DNA of 64,000 nucleotides, taken from the NCBI GenBank assembly GCA_964424105.1, contig CAYRHJ010000032.1:1-64000 (forward strand), read 5' to 3'. The notes beneath the pieces are model-generated. The model was not told the origin of the DNA. It ran no database searches and saw only the letters and a list, made by a program, of their open reading frames with translations. Source of the stretch: CAYRHJ01 sp964424105 (lineage in GTDB: Bacteria; Planctomycetota; Phycisphaerae; UBA1845). The position numbers were made by a program, and so were the translations under genes. Of the stretch, positions 18,790-27,380 are shown piece after piece. Within the stretch, counting starts at the first letter, position 1; each line of letters starts with the position of its first letter.

Positions 18790-19408
18790 GGGCGTTTCTC
18801 CTGATGGCAGACGCGTCGCGGTTGGCCCCCAAGGGCGACGCGGCCCGAATGACAGTCTAAATTACCCGCGGGCGAGCCGCTCGTGCGGCGTGGAACCAGC
18901 GACGTCTGGTTTCGAACGCCGATCATCGAGACCCCACCCATCGCTGCGCGACGGATGGACACTCGCTTTGAAGCCAAACCAGCCGATGACCCGAGTCATT
19001 CGCCGGCCCGCGGCGGGATGTCGGAACTCAATCTTTAACGATTCCGGGCCTCCGCGCATTCCGAAGGTCATCCTAGACGCAGCACGATTGTCCGGTCAAG
19101 GGTGGCGGGTGACGATGGCGGCAGATGCAAATGCTTGTCAGAAACCGTGTTGCGCCGATTTTGAACGATAATGTGTTGGTGTTTGTCCTGAAAAACGACC
19201 CTCAGCCGCCTGTATATTGAATTCTGAATCGCTTGATTGACACAAACGAACCGGAAACGAGCGGATTTCAGTTTCGTCCCGGTCGTGGTTCAGTGATTTA
19301 ACCGTTCGAAGATCACATGGAACGTTTTTGCTTGTAGGGCGCCGGGAGGAGTGTCCGATTCCATACTGATCCACTGATCCGGCGGCTGGCCGGTGGGAGG
19401 CAAGAACA
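18790..19408 (+). other. Spacer with a 46-bp sequence shared with 32.2 kb
   Basis: I see no gene in this 619-bp spacer between the FG-GAP gene and the isomerase gene, which diverge from it. Positions 18913-18959 match 32186-32231 (opposite strand) at all but three or four bases. It contains the promoter regions of both flanking genes, which I could not pin down. Confidence 0.4.
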
Positions 19409-20047
19409 CTGAATCGCGAAATTCTAGATTACCTCGGTGATATGCAATCCGCACTATCCACGCTGCGGGCGGAGGTGATCGATGTGGCTGCATCGATCAT
19501 CGAGGCCGCGTGTGATCGGGGTGGGTCGGTGTACGTGTTCGGCAATGGCGGGAGCGCCGCGACGGCGTCGCACCTGGCGGTTGATCTGGGGCGCAACGTG
19601 CGGGTATCAGACCGTCACCTGCGGGTTTACGCGCTGAATGACAACGTGCCTTGGCTGACGGCGGTGTCCAACGATCAACATTTCGACGAGTGCTTCGCCG
19701 AACCGCTACGCCGATATCTCACCGCACGGGATATGGTTATAGGGATCAGCGCGTCTGGGGCGTCTGAAAACGTGATACGGGGTTTCGAGGTGGCGAGGGA
19801 TAGGGGCGCGGTGCGATTGGCCTTGATTGGATTCGATGGGGGCCGGTTGGCTGGGTTGGCGTCGCATTCGATCTGGGTGGACTCGCGTGATTACGGCGTG
19901 GTTGAGAGTGTGCACTTGGCGGCGGTACACGGTTTGGTGCGGGCGCTGTTGAACCGAAGGCAACGGTTTGGCGGTCGCGTTGGGGTGGAATCGAATCTGT
20001 CAACGTGCGTTGTATACGGGAATCCTGAGCCGGCGCTCGAGCGGTAG
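19409..20047 (+). CDS. SIS-domain phosphosugar isomerase, GmhA-like
   Basis: This is a SIS-fold isomerase of the sedoheptulose-7-phosphate isomerase (GmhA) type, which makes D-glycero-D-manno-heptose 7-phosphate. Motifs: VYVFGNGGSAATASHLAVDLG, ALNDNVPWLTAVSND, DMVIGISASGASENVIRGFEVA and the C-terminal VESVHLAAVHGLVRALL. The first ATG is at 19442, but the family-like sequence LNREILDYLGD lies in frame just upstream. It could start at CTG 19409, eight bases after GGGAGG; there is no ATG, GTG or TTG between the in-frame stop at 19367 and 19442. The gene opens the accessory sugar locus, consistent with heptose synthesis. Confidence 0.82.
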   Translation: MNREILDYLGDMQSALSTLRAEVIDVAASIIEAACDRGGSVYVFGNGGSAATASHLAVDLGRNVRVSDRHLRVYALNDNVPWLTAVSNDQHFDECFAEPLRRYLTARDMVIGISASGASENVIRGFEVARDRGAVRLALIGFDGGRLAGLASHSIWVDSRDYGVVESVHLAAVHGLVRALLNRRQRFGGRVGVESNLSTCVVYGNPEPALER

Positions 20048-20356
20048 TGTAGTGGGTCGGGGCGAGGTGGAAGACCGCTCGCTTCGCGCTCGCGGCTCGT
20101 AAGATGCGGGCGCGGGTTGGAGAGTCGCGGTTGGGGGGCAGATAAAGGCCGGTGAAACCAGCCTGGGGATTCTGGATTCCGGCGTACGCCGGAATGACAC
20201 GTGCAGGTGGTCGTGGGTTGGGGGGCGGTGCCATGGCGATGATGGATGATGGATGATGGATGATGGCTGATGGCTGATCGATGCAGTGAACAACGGTCCG
20301 GGACGGCGGGTGCGGGGTTTCGGCCTGCCGGCGTGCAGGCAGGTGGCGATCCTACG
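20048..20356. repeat. Repeat-rich spacer before the E1 genes
   Basis: The spacer carries a subfamily B copy of the dispersed repeat at 20075-20098 (minus), the 27-bp inverted-repeat element at 20172-20198, a GATGGAT/GATGGCT 7-bp tandem tract at about 20240-20278, and a GCCTGC/GCAGGC palindrome near 20324-20343. An in-frame ATG at 20270 would add a low-complexity N terminus to the downstream protein and is probably not used. Confidence 0.65.
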
Positions 20357-21307
20357 ATGGTGGATTTGCTCGCGACCATGCTGCGCATTCGGATGTTCGA
20401 ATTGAAGATCAACGAACTTTTTGCGCGGGGATTGGTTCGCGGCACGGCCCACTTGTGCGTCGGACAGGAGGCGGTGCCCACGGGAGTGTGTGCGGCGCTG
20501 GGGCCGGGCGATTGGGTCAGCGCGACGCACCGGGGACATGGGGCGGCACTCGCGAAGGGGCTACAGCCGTATGAACTGTTCGCGGAAATACTGGGCCGTC
20601 GCGATGGATATTGTGCGGGACGGGGCGGGTCACAGCACATCGCCGACCTGTCGCGTCGGTTTTTGGGCACGAACGGCATCAGCGGTGGGGGTCTGCCGAT
20701 CGCGACGGGGGCTGCGTTGGCCAGCCGATATCAGGGGTTGTCCGACGTGACGATTGCCTTTTTCGGGGACGGTGTGGCCAATCAGGGGACGTTTCACGAG
20801 TCGCTCAACATGGCGGCGATCTGGCGGTTGCCGATTGTATTCGTCTGCGAGAACAACCTGTACGCGATGAGCGCTCCGGCTGCGGAGTTTGTGGCGGGCG
20901 GGACGATTGCGGGTCGGGCGGCTGCGTACGGTATTCCGTTTGCAACCGTTGACGGCAATGACGTGATGATGGTTTGGTCGTGTGCGGCGAAGATGGTGGA
21001 TGGGGCGCGGTCGGGGCAGGGTCCGGCGATGATGGAATGTCAAACGTATCGGCAGTTGGGGCATTCCAAGTCTGACCAGCGCACGTATCGCACCCGCGCG
21101 GAGGAGTCAGATTGGGAAAAGAAGGATCCCATCCATCGCCTGCGGCAGTTGATTATGGAATGCGTGTTGCGTTCGGCGAACGACATCGAAGCGCTGGAAC
21201 GCGAGATCGCAATGCAGATCGACGACGCGGCGGATCGTGCGATGGCATGTGAGCCGGTCGCGGACGACTCGCTGTACGAATTCCTATATGCCGGTGTGGA
21301 TAGGTGA
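20357..21307 (+). CDS. 2-oxoacid dehydrogenase E1 component, alpha subunit
   Basis: The 316-residue product is the thiamine-diphosphate-binding alpha subunit of a pyruvate/acetoin-type E1. The TPP motif runs from GDG (137-139) to NN (166-167), within FFGDGVANQGTFHESLN and PIVFVCENNLYAMS. AHLCVGQEAVPTG, THRGHG, GRGGSQH, GTNGISGGGLPIATGAA and MECQTYRQLGHSKSDQ agree with the family. The start at ATG 20357 follows AGGTGG and gives the usual MVDLLATMLRIRMFE beginning. The beta subunit follows 29 bp later. Its substrate is open; the neighbours are sugar genes, not E2/E3 genes. Confidence 0.9.
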   Translation: MVDLLATMLRIRMFELKINELFARGLVRGTAHLCVGQEAVPTGVCAALGPGDWVSATHRGHGAALAKGLQPYELFAEILGRRDGYCAGRGGSQHIADLSRRFLGTNGISGGGLPIATGAALASRYQGLSDVTIAFFGDGVANQGTFHESLNMAAIWRLPIVFVCENNLYAMSAPAAEFVAGGTIAGRAAAYGIPFATVDGNDVMMVWSCAAKMVDGARSGQGPAMMECQTYRQLGHSKSDQRTYRTRAEESDWEKKDPIHRLRQLIMECVLRSANDIEALEREIAMQIDDAADRAMACEPVADDSLYEFLYAGVDR

Positions 21308-21336
21308 CGGTTGACGACGCGAAGGATTGAATCACT

Positions 21337-22380
21337 GTGAAAATGACGTTTCGTGAGGCCATTCGATCGGCGATGGTTCAGGCGATGGAAAATGATCCGC
21401 GCGTGGTTCTGATGGGCGAGGACATTGGAATCTACGGGGGGGCGTTCAAGGTCACGGCTGGGTTGATGGATCAATTCGGTCCGCGGCGGGTGATCGAAAC
21501 CCCCATCAGCGAGAACAGCTTCGCCGGGGTGGCGGTGGGGGCGGCGATGACCGGGCTGAGGCCGGTGGTGGAATTCATGTTCATGGACTTCATGGCGCTC
21601 GCGATGGATCAGATTTGCAATCACGCGGCGAAGATCAGCTACATGTACGCGGGGCAGTGCGCGGTTCCGGTGGTGTTCCGCGCGCCGTATGGAGCCGGGT
21701 TTGGATATGGCGCGTCGCATTCGCAATGTCTTGAAGCGTGGTTCGCGCACACGCCCGGTTTGAAAGTGGTGATTCCGTCGACGCCGAAGTCGGCCAAGGG
21801 GCTGCTCTTGTCGGCGATTCAGGACGATTCTCCGGTCGTGTTTCTGGAACACAAGGCGCTTTACAACATGGAGGGGGAGGTAGCGGCTGAGCCTTTCGTC
21901 GAGCCGCTGGGGTGTGTTCGCATGGTTCGTCCGGGACGAGACGCGACGGTGGTGGGATACGGACGCACGGTTTGGTTGGCGGTCGAGGCTGCACGGCGAT
22001 TGGAAGGTCGGATTGACATCGAGGTTTTGGATTTGCAAACGCTGATGCCGTTGGATCGCGCTGGGATTGTGGAATCGGTGTGCAAGACGGGGCGGCTGGT
22101 GGTGGTGGAGGACGATACGCTGACGTGTGGGGTTGGGGCGGAGATTGTGGCTTGCGTGGCGGAGCGGATGGTGCTTGCGTCGCCGGCGGTTCGGGTGGCG
22201 ACGGCGGACGTGCCCATGCCGTGTTGTGCAACGTTGGAGCGGGCGGCGATGCCGTCATTGCAACGAGTGGTGGAGGCTGTGGAAAGGACGGTCAAGGGAG
22301 CGCATGAGTTGGGCGATCACGATACCCAAGATCGATACAAACGTGACCCGCGCCGTCGTGCAGAAGTGGCTTGTGCGTGA
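21337..22380 (+). CDS. 2-oxoacid dehydrogenase E1 component, beta subunit
   Basis: The 347-residue product partners the E1 alpha subunit to decarboxylate a 2-oxoacid on thiamine diphosphate. Family marks are MGEDIGIYGGAFKVT, ETPISENSFAGVAVGAAMTGLRP, QICNHAAKISYMYAGQ, RAPYGAGFGYGASHSQ, FLEHKALY and VEDDTLTCGVGAEI. The conserved part ends near VERTVKG; the last 26 residues or so are encoded across the first 77 bases of the lipoyl gene in another frame. That makes the protein about 20 residues longer than typical E1 beta and ties its expression to the next gene. Confidence 0.9.
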   Translation: MKMTFREAIRSAMVQAMENDPRVVLMGEDIGIYGGAFKVTAGLMDQFGPRRVIETPISENSFAGVAVGAAMTGLRPVVEFMFMDFMALAMDQICNHAAKISYMYAGQCAVPVVFRAPYGAGFGYGASHSQCLEAWFAHTPGLKVVIPSTPKSAKGLLLSAIQDDSPVVFLEHKALYNMEGEVAAEPFVEPLGCVRMVRPGRDATVVGYGRTVWLAVEAARRLEGRIDIEVLDLQTLMPLDRAGIVESVCKTGRLVVVEDDTLTCGVGAEIVACVAERMVLASPAVRVATADVPMPCCATLERAAMPSLQRVVEAVERTVKGAHELGDHDTQDRYKRDPRRRAEVACA

Positions 22381-22687
22381 CGGCGAGTCGGTGGCCAAGG
22401 GAACGCCCGTGGTCGAGATCGAAACGGAAAAGGCCGTATTCGAGATCGAGGCGGAGTTTTCCGGCGTCCTGCACGTTCGCGTGGCAGAAGGTCAACGTGT
22501 GCCGGTGGGCACGTGCCTGGGTTTGATTGCCAGCCCGGAAGCGGCGATCGATGCCATTGTCGGAATGGACGTTGACGTGGTCGCGGGATCGGCTGCGACG
22601 ATGATGTCGCCGTCGCCCTGCGCAACCGATCTGGCCGGGGATTACGCGGCGGTGAATTACGGCGACGCCATGTTGGGCAGCGATTGA
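22304..22687 (+). CDS. Orphan lipoyl-domain protein
   Basis: The 127-residue product is a single biotinyl/lipoyl domain with the attachment lysine Lys43 in IETEKAVFEIEA and a C-terminal tail of about 45 residues without homology. No E3-binding or acyltransferase catalytic domain is present and no E2 or E3 gene lies nearby. It starts 77 bp inside the E1 beta gene, so the two are probably translationally coupled. It could carry an acyl group from the E1 pair to an unknown acceptor. The tail is not obviously a truncated E2, since the stop is well separated from any further homology. Confidence 0.8.
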   Translation: MSWAITIPKIDTNVTRAVVQKWLVRDGESVAKGTPVVEIETEKAVFEIEAEFSGVLHVRVAEGQRVPVGTCLGLIASPEAAIDAIVGMDVDVVAGSAATMMSPSPCATDLAGDYAAVNYGDAMLGSD

Positions 22688-22749
22688 TTTGTAGGTGTTG
22701 GGCGTGCGGATAATTGATTTTGCGTGGGTGACGTTGCGTCCATTGGAAT

Positions 22750-23397
22750 ATGGAAATCGATCATTTTCTTTTGTCGCAGAAGCCGGTTGATCGGTCGGCG
22801 CGTTGGGAACGGCGTCGCGGTCTGACGCAGATGGAGCGCGACCGGCTTGGAAGATTCGACGAGGAATACTTCGACGGGCCGACGGGTTACGGCGGCTATC
22901 ATTACGACGGTCGCTACGCGTCTGCGGCCGCGGGCATGGTTGAATTCTATCGGCTTGATGAGCGGAGTCGGATACTCGACGTCGGTTGTGCCAAGGGTTT
23001 CGTTTTATATGAATTCGTGAAACTGGGCATGGCCACCGTGCGGGGCTGCGACATCAGCGTGTATGCGGCGGCCCATTGTCACCCCGGTGTGGTGAATCGA
23101 ATCGACGTGATGAGCGCGCATCGACTGGGCTATCGTGACGGGTGGTTCGATCTGGTGTTGAGCGTTGACGCGTTGCATAACCTTTCGCCGGGCGCCTGTG
23201 ATGATGCACTTGCGGAAATGCAACGAGTATCGCGAGGGGCGTGCTTCGTTCAGGTGGCATCGTTCGAATCAGCCGAGGAGGAAACGCGGCTGCGAGAATG
23301 GGGCGTGACGGTGCAGACGTTTCGGAGCAAGCGGTGCTGGCGTGGGGCGTTCGCCCGAACGGGCTACAAGGGCGACTATTCATTCAAGACGTTTTGA
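22750..23397 (+). CDS. Class I SAM-dependent methyltransferase
   Basis: The 215-residue protein has the Rossmann methyltransferase signature RILDVGCAKGFVLYEFVKLG near residue 75, then VRGCDIS (acidic residue of strand 2) and WFDLVLSVDALHNL (motif IV region), in the usual order. The N-terminal 60 residues include GYGGYHYDGRY, seen in sugar-modifying methyltransferases of polysaccharide loci. The acceptor is unknown. It is followed after four bases by the glycosyltransferase gene, so co-transcription is likely. Confidence 0.8.
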   Translation: MEIDHFLLSQKPVDRSARWERRRGLTQMERDRLGRFDEEYFDGPTGYGGYHYDGRYASAAAGMVEFYRLDERSRILDVGCAKGFVLYEFVKLGMATVRGCDISVYAAAHCHPGVVNRIDVMSAHRLGYRDGWFDLVLSVDALHNLSPGACDDALAEMQRVSRGACFVQVASFESAEEETRLREWGVTVQTFRSKRCWRGAFARTGYKGDYSFKTF

Positions 23398-23401
23398 ACC
23401 G

Positions 23402-25183
23402 ATGGCGGAGACGTTTCTGGTACCGTACGTGCGAACCGTCTGGCGGATGCTCGGTCATCGTTTTGGGGATACGGGGCGTATTTGCATTTACGGTGCGGGT
23501 CGGCACACGCGGTGGCTGTTGGAGGCGGTGGCTGATGTCGAAGGGCCGGTGATCGACTGCATCGTTGACGACGGCGGTGATGGATCGACGCGGGGCGGTG
23601 TGGCGTCGACGTTGGGCGGATATCCCGTGCGTCGGCCTGATGATGTTCCGGCTGATTCGATTGACCTGGTGCTGATTTCCTCGGATCGATGGGAGTCTCG
23701 ACTCGCGAGTCGGGCGCGGGCGGTGTGGGGTGATGCTGTCGAGGTCATGCGGTTGTACGAGGGCTTACCTGATGGTCCGTACGACAAGACGGATGCCCGG
23801 GCGGAAGCGTTGTCGATGCTTCGAAATCGGCGACGTGGTGAAGACTGGATTCCGGCCTGCGCCGGAATGACGGAGCGCGCCGGAATGACGTGGCACGGCG
23901 GGATGCAGGGGCGCGCCGGAATGACGGAGCGCGGCGGGATGCAGGGGCGCGCCGGAATGACGTTGGACGCGGCGTCGCGGCAGGTTGTGTTCGTGTCGGA
24001 TCATCCACGAAGTCGCGAGCTGAAGTTGGCGACGTGTCTGGCGCGAGCGGGGTGGCGTGTCGTGCTTCTGCATCGACACGATCCATCGTTCGCGGTGGAT
24101 GATGTTTTCACGGAGGCCCATTCGTACGGATCGGCTTGGGAAGCGCTGCGTCTGGCCTGCGAGTCCACGCCGACGGCGTATCACGTGTTCGTCAATTCCG
24201 ACTATCGGGTGGGCGAGCTGTTCTTGAAGCATAGGCCCGGACCGATCGTGATCGATTCGTACGACGTGATTCAGGGCATGTACACGCGCGAGTATCTGGA
24301 AGATTTCCCGGAATTCGCGGCGGAGACGGATCGGGAGCGATATTGTTTGACGCGGGCCGACGGCTTGTGCTGCCGCAGTCGCGAGGTCGATCATGTATTC
24401 GATTCGGGTCAGACGCGGCCACGGCTGTTTCTTCCGGACGGATGCTGGAATGCGGCGGCGGCGGTTGATCGCAGTCAGCGTAGCGAAATCCACGTGGGAT
24501 ACGTGGGGGCGCTGACGCCGGAAGGGTCAGGCAAGGCTTCGCGATACGTGGAAGGGCGTTTTCTGAGCCTGGCTCGATGTTTGTGCCGGCAGGACGTGCA
24601 CGTTCATTTCCACGTGCAATCGGAGTTATCCTCCGCGGCGTTTCAGGTGGCTTACGCGCCCTATTTGGAGCTTGCGGACCGAGCGGCTACGTTTCATTTT
24701 CACCGGCCCATGCAGTTGGATCGGTTGCTCGGATGTTTGCGGGAATATGATTTCGGCCTGTTCGTGTACAACTCATTCCTGCGTTTTGAGGACGTCGATG
24801 CGGCTGACCCGCCGCGTGGGCTGCTCCATTTGACGGAGGCCAAGATTCGGTGTTGCACGAGCAACAAGTTCTTCGATTACTTGGACGCGGAGTTGCCGAT
24901 AATACATAACGCGCGTCGCGGATCGAACTTGGCTTCGATCGTCAAGCCCTACGGTGCGGGGATCGACGTTGGCGACCTGCCGGTGGAACGGTGGGGCGAG
25001 CGACTCCGCCGCGTGGACCGGGCAGCCTTGCGAGAAGGCGTACGGGCGGCTCGGGAGGCGTTCGATATCGAGCGCAGACGCGATGCCCTGATCGAGTTCT
25101 ACGAGTCGTTGTGCGGGAGTTGGTACGCCCATCGAAAATCTGAAATGTCTGGAACGGAACGCGTTCATGCCCACCATCGTTGA
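23402..25183 (+). CDS. Two-domain glycosyltransferase-like protein with repeat insertion
   Basis: The 593-residue product has an N-terminal Rossmann-like domain (residues 1-145, containing GRICIYGAGRHTRWLLEAV, which resembles a nucleotide-sugar or NAD-type fold). The C-terminal part (from about 190) looks like a GT-B glycosyltransferase: VVFVSDHPRSRELKLATCLARAGW, EIHVGYVGALT, CCTSNKFFDYLDAELPIIHN and PYGAGIDVGDLP. Between them, at 23845-23962, lies a copy of the dispersed inverted-repeat element followed by 36-bp tandem units, read in frame as GRAGMT...GGMQ repeats. The domain linker therefore seems to have been enlarged by repeat DNA. The start is four bases after the methyltransferase stop. 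The ATG of the next gene overlaps its end. Confidence 0.7.
   Translation: MAETFLVPYVRTVWRMLGHRFGDTGRICIYGAGRHTRWLLEAVADVEGPVIDCIVDDGGDGSTRGGVASTLGGYPVRRPDDVPADSIDLVLISSDRWESRLASRARAVWGDAVEVMRLYEGLPDGPYDKTDARAEALSMLRNRRRGEDWIPACAGMTERAGMTWHGGMQGRAGMTERGGMQGRAGMTLDAASRQVVFVSDHPRSRELKLATCLARAGWRVVLLHRHDPSFAVDDVFTEAHSYGSAWEALRLACESTPTAYHVFVNSDYRVGELFLKHRPGPIVIDSYDVIQGMYTREYLEDFPEFAAETDRERYCLTRADGLCCRSREVDHVFDSGQTRPRLFLPDGCWNAAAAVDRSQRSEIHVGYVGALTPEGSGKASRYVEGRFLSLARCLCRQDVHVHFHVQSELSSAAFQVAYAPYLELADRAATFHFHRPMQLDRLLGCLREYDFGLFVYNSFLRFEDVDAADPPRGLLHLTEAKIRCCTSNKFFDYLDAELPIIHNARRGSNLASIVKPYGAGIDVGDLPVERWGERLRRVDRAALREGVRAAREAFDIERRRDALIEFYESLCGSWYAHRKSEMSGTERVHAHHR
23845..23962 (+). repeat. Inverted-repeat element and 36-bp tandem units inside a gene
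   Basis: The 27-bp CTGGATTCC...GGAATGAC element lies at 23845-23871. It is followed by 36-bp units at 23876-23911 and 23912-23947 and a 15-bp partial unit at 23948-23962. All are multiples of codon length and stay in frame. Confidence 0.8.
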
Positions 25184-26285
25184 AGCCGCCATCGACCGAC
25201 TGTCTTTCGAAAAGGTTCATTATTTTCCGGATCACTTGCAGGCCCTGGTCGAGGGGCGCGAGACGTACCCCATCCATATGCAGATCGGTCCGGTGAATTT
25301 CTGCAATCATGATTGCACGTTTTGTTACGCCGCCCGGACCATGTTTGACGCCAAGAACACGGTGCGCACGCGCATCGCCGTCCCCCGCCTGATGCAGATC
25401 GTCGAGGAGATGGCCCCGCTGGGGTTGCGGTCGGTCTCGCTGGTGGGCGCGGGAGAGCCGACGCTTCATCCGCAGATCGCAGAAATCATCGAGGGTCTGG
25501 GCCAACGGGGCGTCGAAGTGGGGATGTTCACCAATGGTTCGTGCGTTACCGATCGAACCGCCCGGGCCATCGCGGATCATTGCACGTTCGTGCGCTTCAG
25601 TCTGACGGGCGCGACGGCTGACGTTCACGATCTGGTGCACGCCAACGGCGACTTCAGTCGCGTGATCGCCAACATCCGGCGGATCGTCGCGGCCCGGCAG
25701 GGACGACTGCCCACGCTGGGCAGCCAATTCGTGTTGGCGAGTTACTCCGCGCCCGACGTGGTGAAGGGGGCGGCGTTGTCGAAATCACTGGGTCTGGATT
25801 ACTACGAGATCAAGCCCTGCTACGTTGCACCCGGCAAGCCGGACCAGATGCGAAACACCATCACGCTGGAGGAGACCTGCGCGCTGATGGAAGAGGCGAA
25901 GGCATGCGAGGACGACGATTTCAAGGTCTATGCCAAGATCGAGCAGGCCCAGACCGTGTTGGCCAACCAGGACGACCGCCGCTATGACGATTGCCCCGGG
26001 CACAAGACGACGGCGGTTCTGGAGGCTGACTTTGAATTGTACATCTGCGTGAATCAGAAGATTCCGGAGTACTCGTTCGGCAATCTGGCCAAGGCTTCGT
26101 TTCGGGAGGTCTGGCATGGTGATCGTCGTCGCGAGGTCTTGGCGAAACTCAACGTGCACGATTGCATTCCGCGTTGTCGGCAGGACCCGCTCAACCGGAT
26201 CGTGCATGAAATCCGCGTGGGCCAGCGGACCGTGTCGCTGAACCTGCCGGACCCCGATCCGGAAATGCACGTGAACTTTCTGTAA
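25167..26285 (+). CDS. Radical SAM protein
   Basis: The 372-residue enzyme binds a [4Fe-4S] cluster through CNHDCTFC (Cys46, Cys50, Cys53). VSLVGAGEPTLHPQI (the GGE-like SAM-binding segment), GMFTNGS and VRFSLTG follow. The C-terminal region contains further cysteines (DDCPGHKTTAV, LYICVNQ, HDCIPRCRQD) resembling a partial SPASM domain for extra clusters. Such enzymes modify sugars, peptides or RNA; the substrate here is unknown. The gene starts 17 bp before the glycosyltransferase stop, so it is the next member of the same operon. Confidence 0.85.
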   Translation: MPTIVEAAIDRLSFEKVHYFPDHLQALVEGRETYPIHMQIGPVNFCNHDCTFCYAARTMFDAKNTVRTRIAVPRLMQIVEEMAPLGLRSVSLVGAGEPTLHPQIAEIIEGLGQRGVEVGMFTNGSCVTDRTARAIADHCTFVRFSLTGATADVHDLVHANGDFSRVIANIRRIVAARQGRLPTLGSQFVLASYSAPDVVKGAALSKSLGLDYYEIKPCYVAPGKPDQMRNTITLEETCALMEEAKACEDDDFKVYAKIEQAQTVLANQDDRRYDDCPGHKTTAVLEADFELYICVNQKIPEYSFGNLAKASFREVWHGDRRREVLAKLNVHDCIPRCRQDPLNRIVHEIRVGQRTVSLNLPDPDPEMHVNFL

Positions 26286-26353
26286 CGGCTGAAGGCGTCT
26301 ATTGAGTATTCAATAGTTTAGTTATCACGATCGACGCGGAATTCAACGAATTT

Positions 26354-26388
26354 CCGCTCCCTGACGGTCGCGGCTCTGTTTTTTTTTA
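26354..26388. repeat. Dispersed 23-bp repeat (A) followed by T10
   Basis: A minus-oriented subfamily A copy (26354-26376) is followed on the plus strand by a run of ten T (26379-26388). It lies between the radical SAM and acyltransferase genes. The T-run might end transcription, but the repeat forms only a weak hairpin. Confidence 0.55.
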
Positions 26389-26429
26389 ACCGTTCAGAGT
26401 TCGCCAGATGGAAACGACACCAATTCGTC

Positions 26430-27128
26430 ATGCAGCTTTCGATTGAATCATCACCAAGCCCATCATCGCGTGAACGAACGTTGACGGACGGCGTGCTGGT
26501 GTTGTGTGCCGGGCGGCATGCCGTTGAGGTCATCGACGCCCTGACCGCACGAGGTACGCGTGTGTTCGGCTGCCTCGATGGCCGCGTCAAACGTGGTACG
26601 GAGGTCTGTTCCGGCGCGACGGTGGTTGGATCGGACGACGATCTCGAATCGATGGTGGCTGACGGTTTCCGCCAGGTTTATTTGGGCATCGGTGGGCTGG
26701 ACAATCTAGATGTTCGCATCCGCCTGTTCGAGCGGCTGGAAAGGCTGGGAGTGGTGCAGCCCGCCTTGGTGCACCCGGCTGCACACGTCGCTCCCAGCGT
26801 CACGTTGGGCCGGGGCAGCACGGTGCTGGCTTGCGCGTCGATCGGACCGTTGTCGGTCGTGGGGCGTAATTGTGTCATCACGCAGAACGCGGCCCTGACC
26901 CATCATTGCATCATAGGTGACCACGTCGTCATCGCTCCCCATGCCGTGCTGGCTGCGGGTGTGCGGGTGGACAACGAGGTCACCATCGGGATGGGTGTGT
27001 CGGTGTATCACGACCTGCACATCGGACGAAGAAGCGTCGTGGTCAACGGGGTCGATCTTCTGCAAGACGTGCCCGAAGATTCGATGGTGAAGCATCGATC
27101 CCCGCCGCCGGTGATTTGCCGTCGGTGA
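26430..27128 (+). CDS. NeuD/PglD-like sugar O- or N-acyltransferase
   Basis: The 232-residue protein starts with a short Rossmann-like domain (GVLVLCAGRHAVEVIDAL, a variant of the family GxGGHA motif). It ends with a left-handed beta-helix of hexapeptide repeats (HPAAHVAPSVTLGRGSTVLACASIGP, NCVITQNAALTHHCIIGDHVVIAPHAVLAAGVRV, VTIGMGVSVYHD). The catalytic His is probably in THHC. Family members acetylate amino- or deoxy-sugars for polysaccharide or glycoprotein synthesis. The last residues (PPPVICRR) are encoded by the first units of a 14-bp tandem repeat. Confidence 0.82.
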   Translation: MQLSIESSPSPSSRERTLTDGVLVLCAGRHAVEVIDALTARGTRVFGCLDGRVKRGTEVCSGATVVGSDDDLESMVADGFRQVYLGIGGLDNLDVRIRLFERLERLGVVQPALVHPAAHVAPSVTLGRGSTVLACASIGPLSVVGRNCVITQNAALTHHCIIGDHVVIAPHAVLAAGVRVDNEVTIGMGVSVYHDLHIGRRSVVVNGVDLLQDVPEDSMVKHRSPPPVICRR

Positions 27129-27208
27129 TTTGCCAGCGGTGATTTGCCGTTGGTGATTTGCCGTTGGTGATTTGCCGTCGGTGATTTGCCGTCGGTGATT
27201 TGCCGTTG
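27111..27208 (+). repeat. Seven tandem 14-bp units at the 3' end of a gene
   Basis: Seven units of GTGATTTGCCGTCG (variants GTTG and AGCG at the end) run from 27111 to 27208. An eighth begins but breaks off. The first unit and a half encode the acyltransferase C terminus and stop. The unit length is not a multiple of three and there are no spacers, so it is neither coding expansion nor CRISPR. Confidence 0.85.
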
Positions 27209-27380
27209 GTGACGGGGCGCAACAATCGAGGAACTGAACCATCCAAACTGTCGCATTTGGCAAGTCTGTACCGGACGGTTTCAGTTGCATCTGACTGGCC
27301 GGTGTGGTAGACTGACCGCACATTCCAACTGACCTTTGTTTCGCACTGTGTGCATTCCCCGGCGGGCCGGGGAGGATCGT

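Noticed and set aside
21040..22038. Minus-strand frame (332 codons) opposite the E1 beta gene
   Set aside because: Antisense shadow of a clear E1 beta coding region with His/Arg-rich content.
27111..27208. CRISPR-like array
   Set aside because: The 14-bp units are directly adjacent with no spacers and no cas genes are present.
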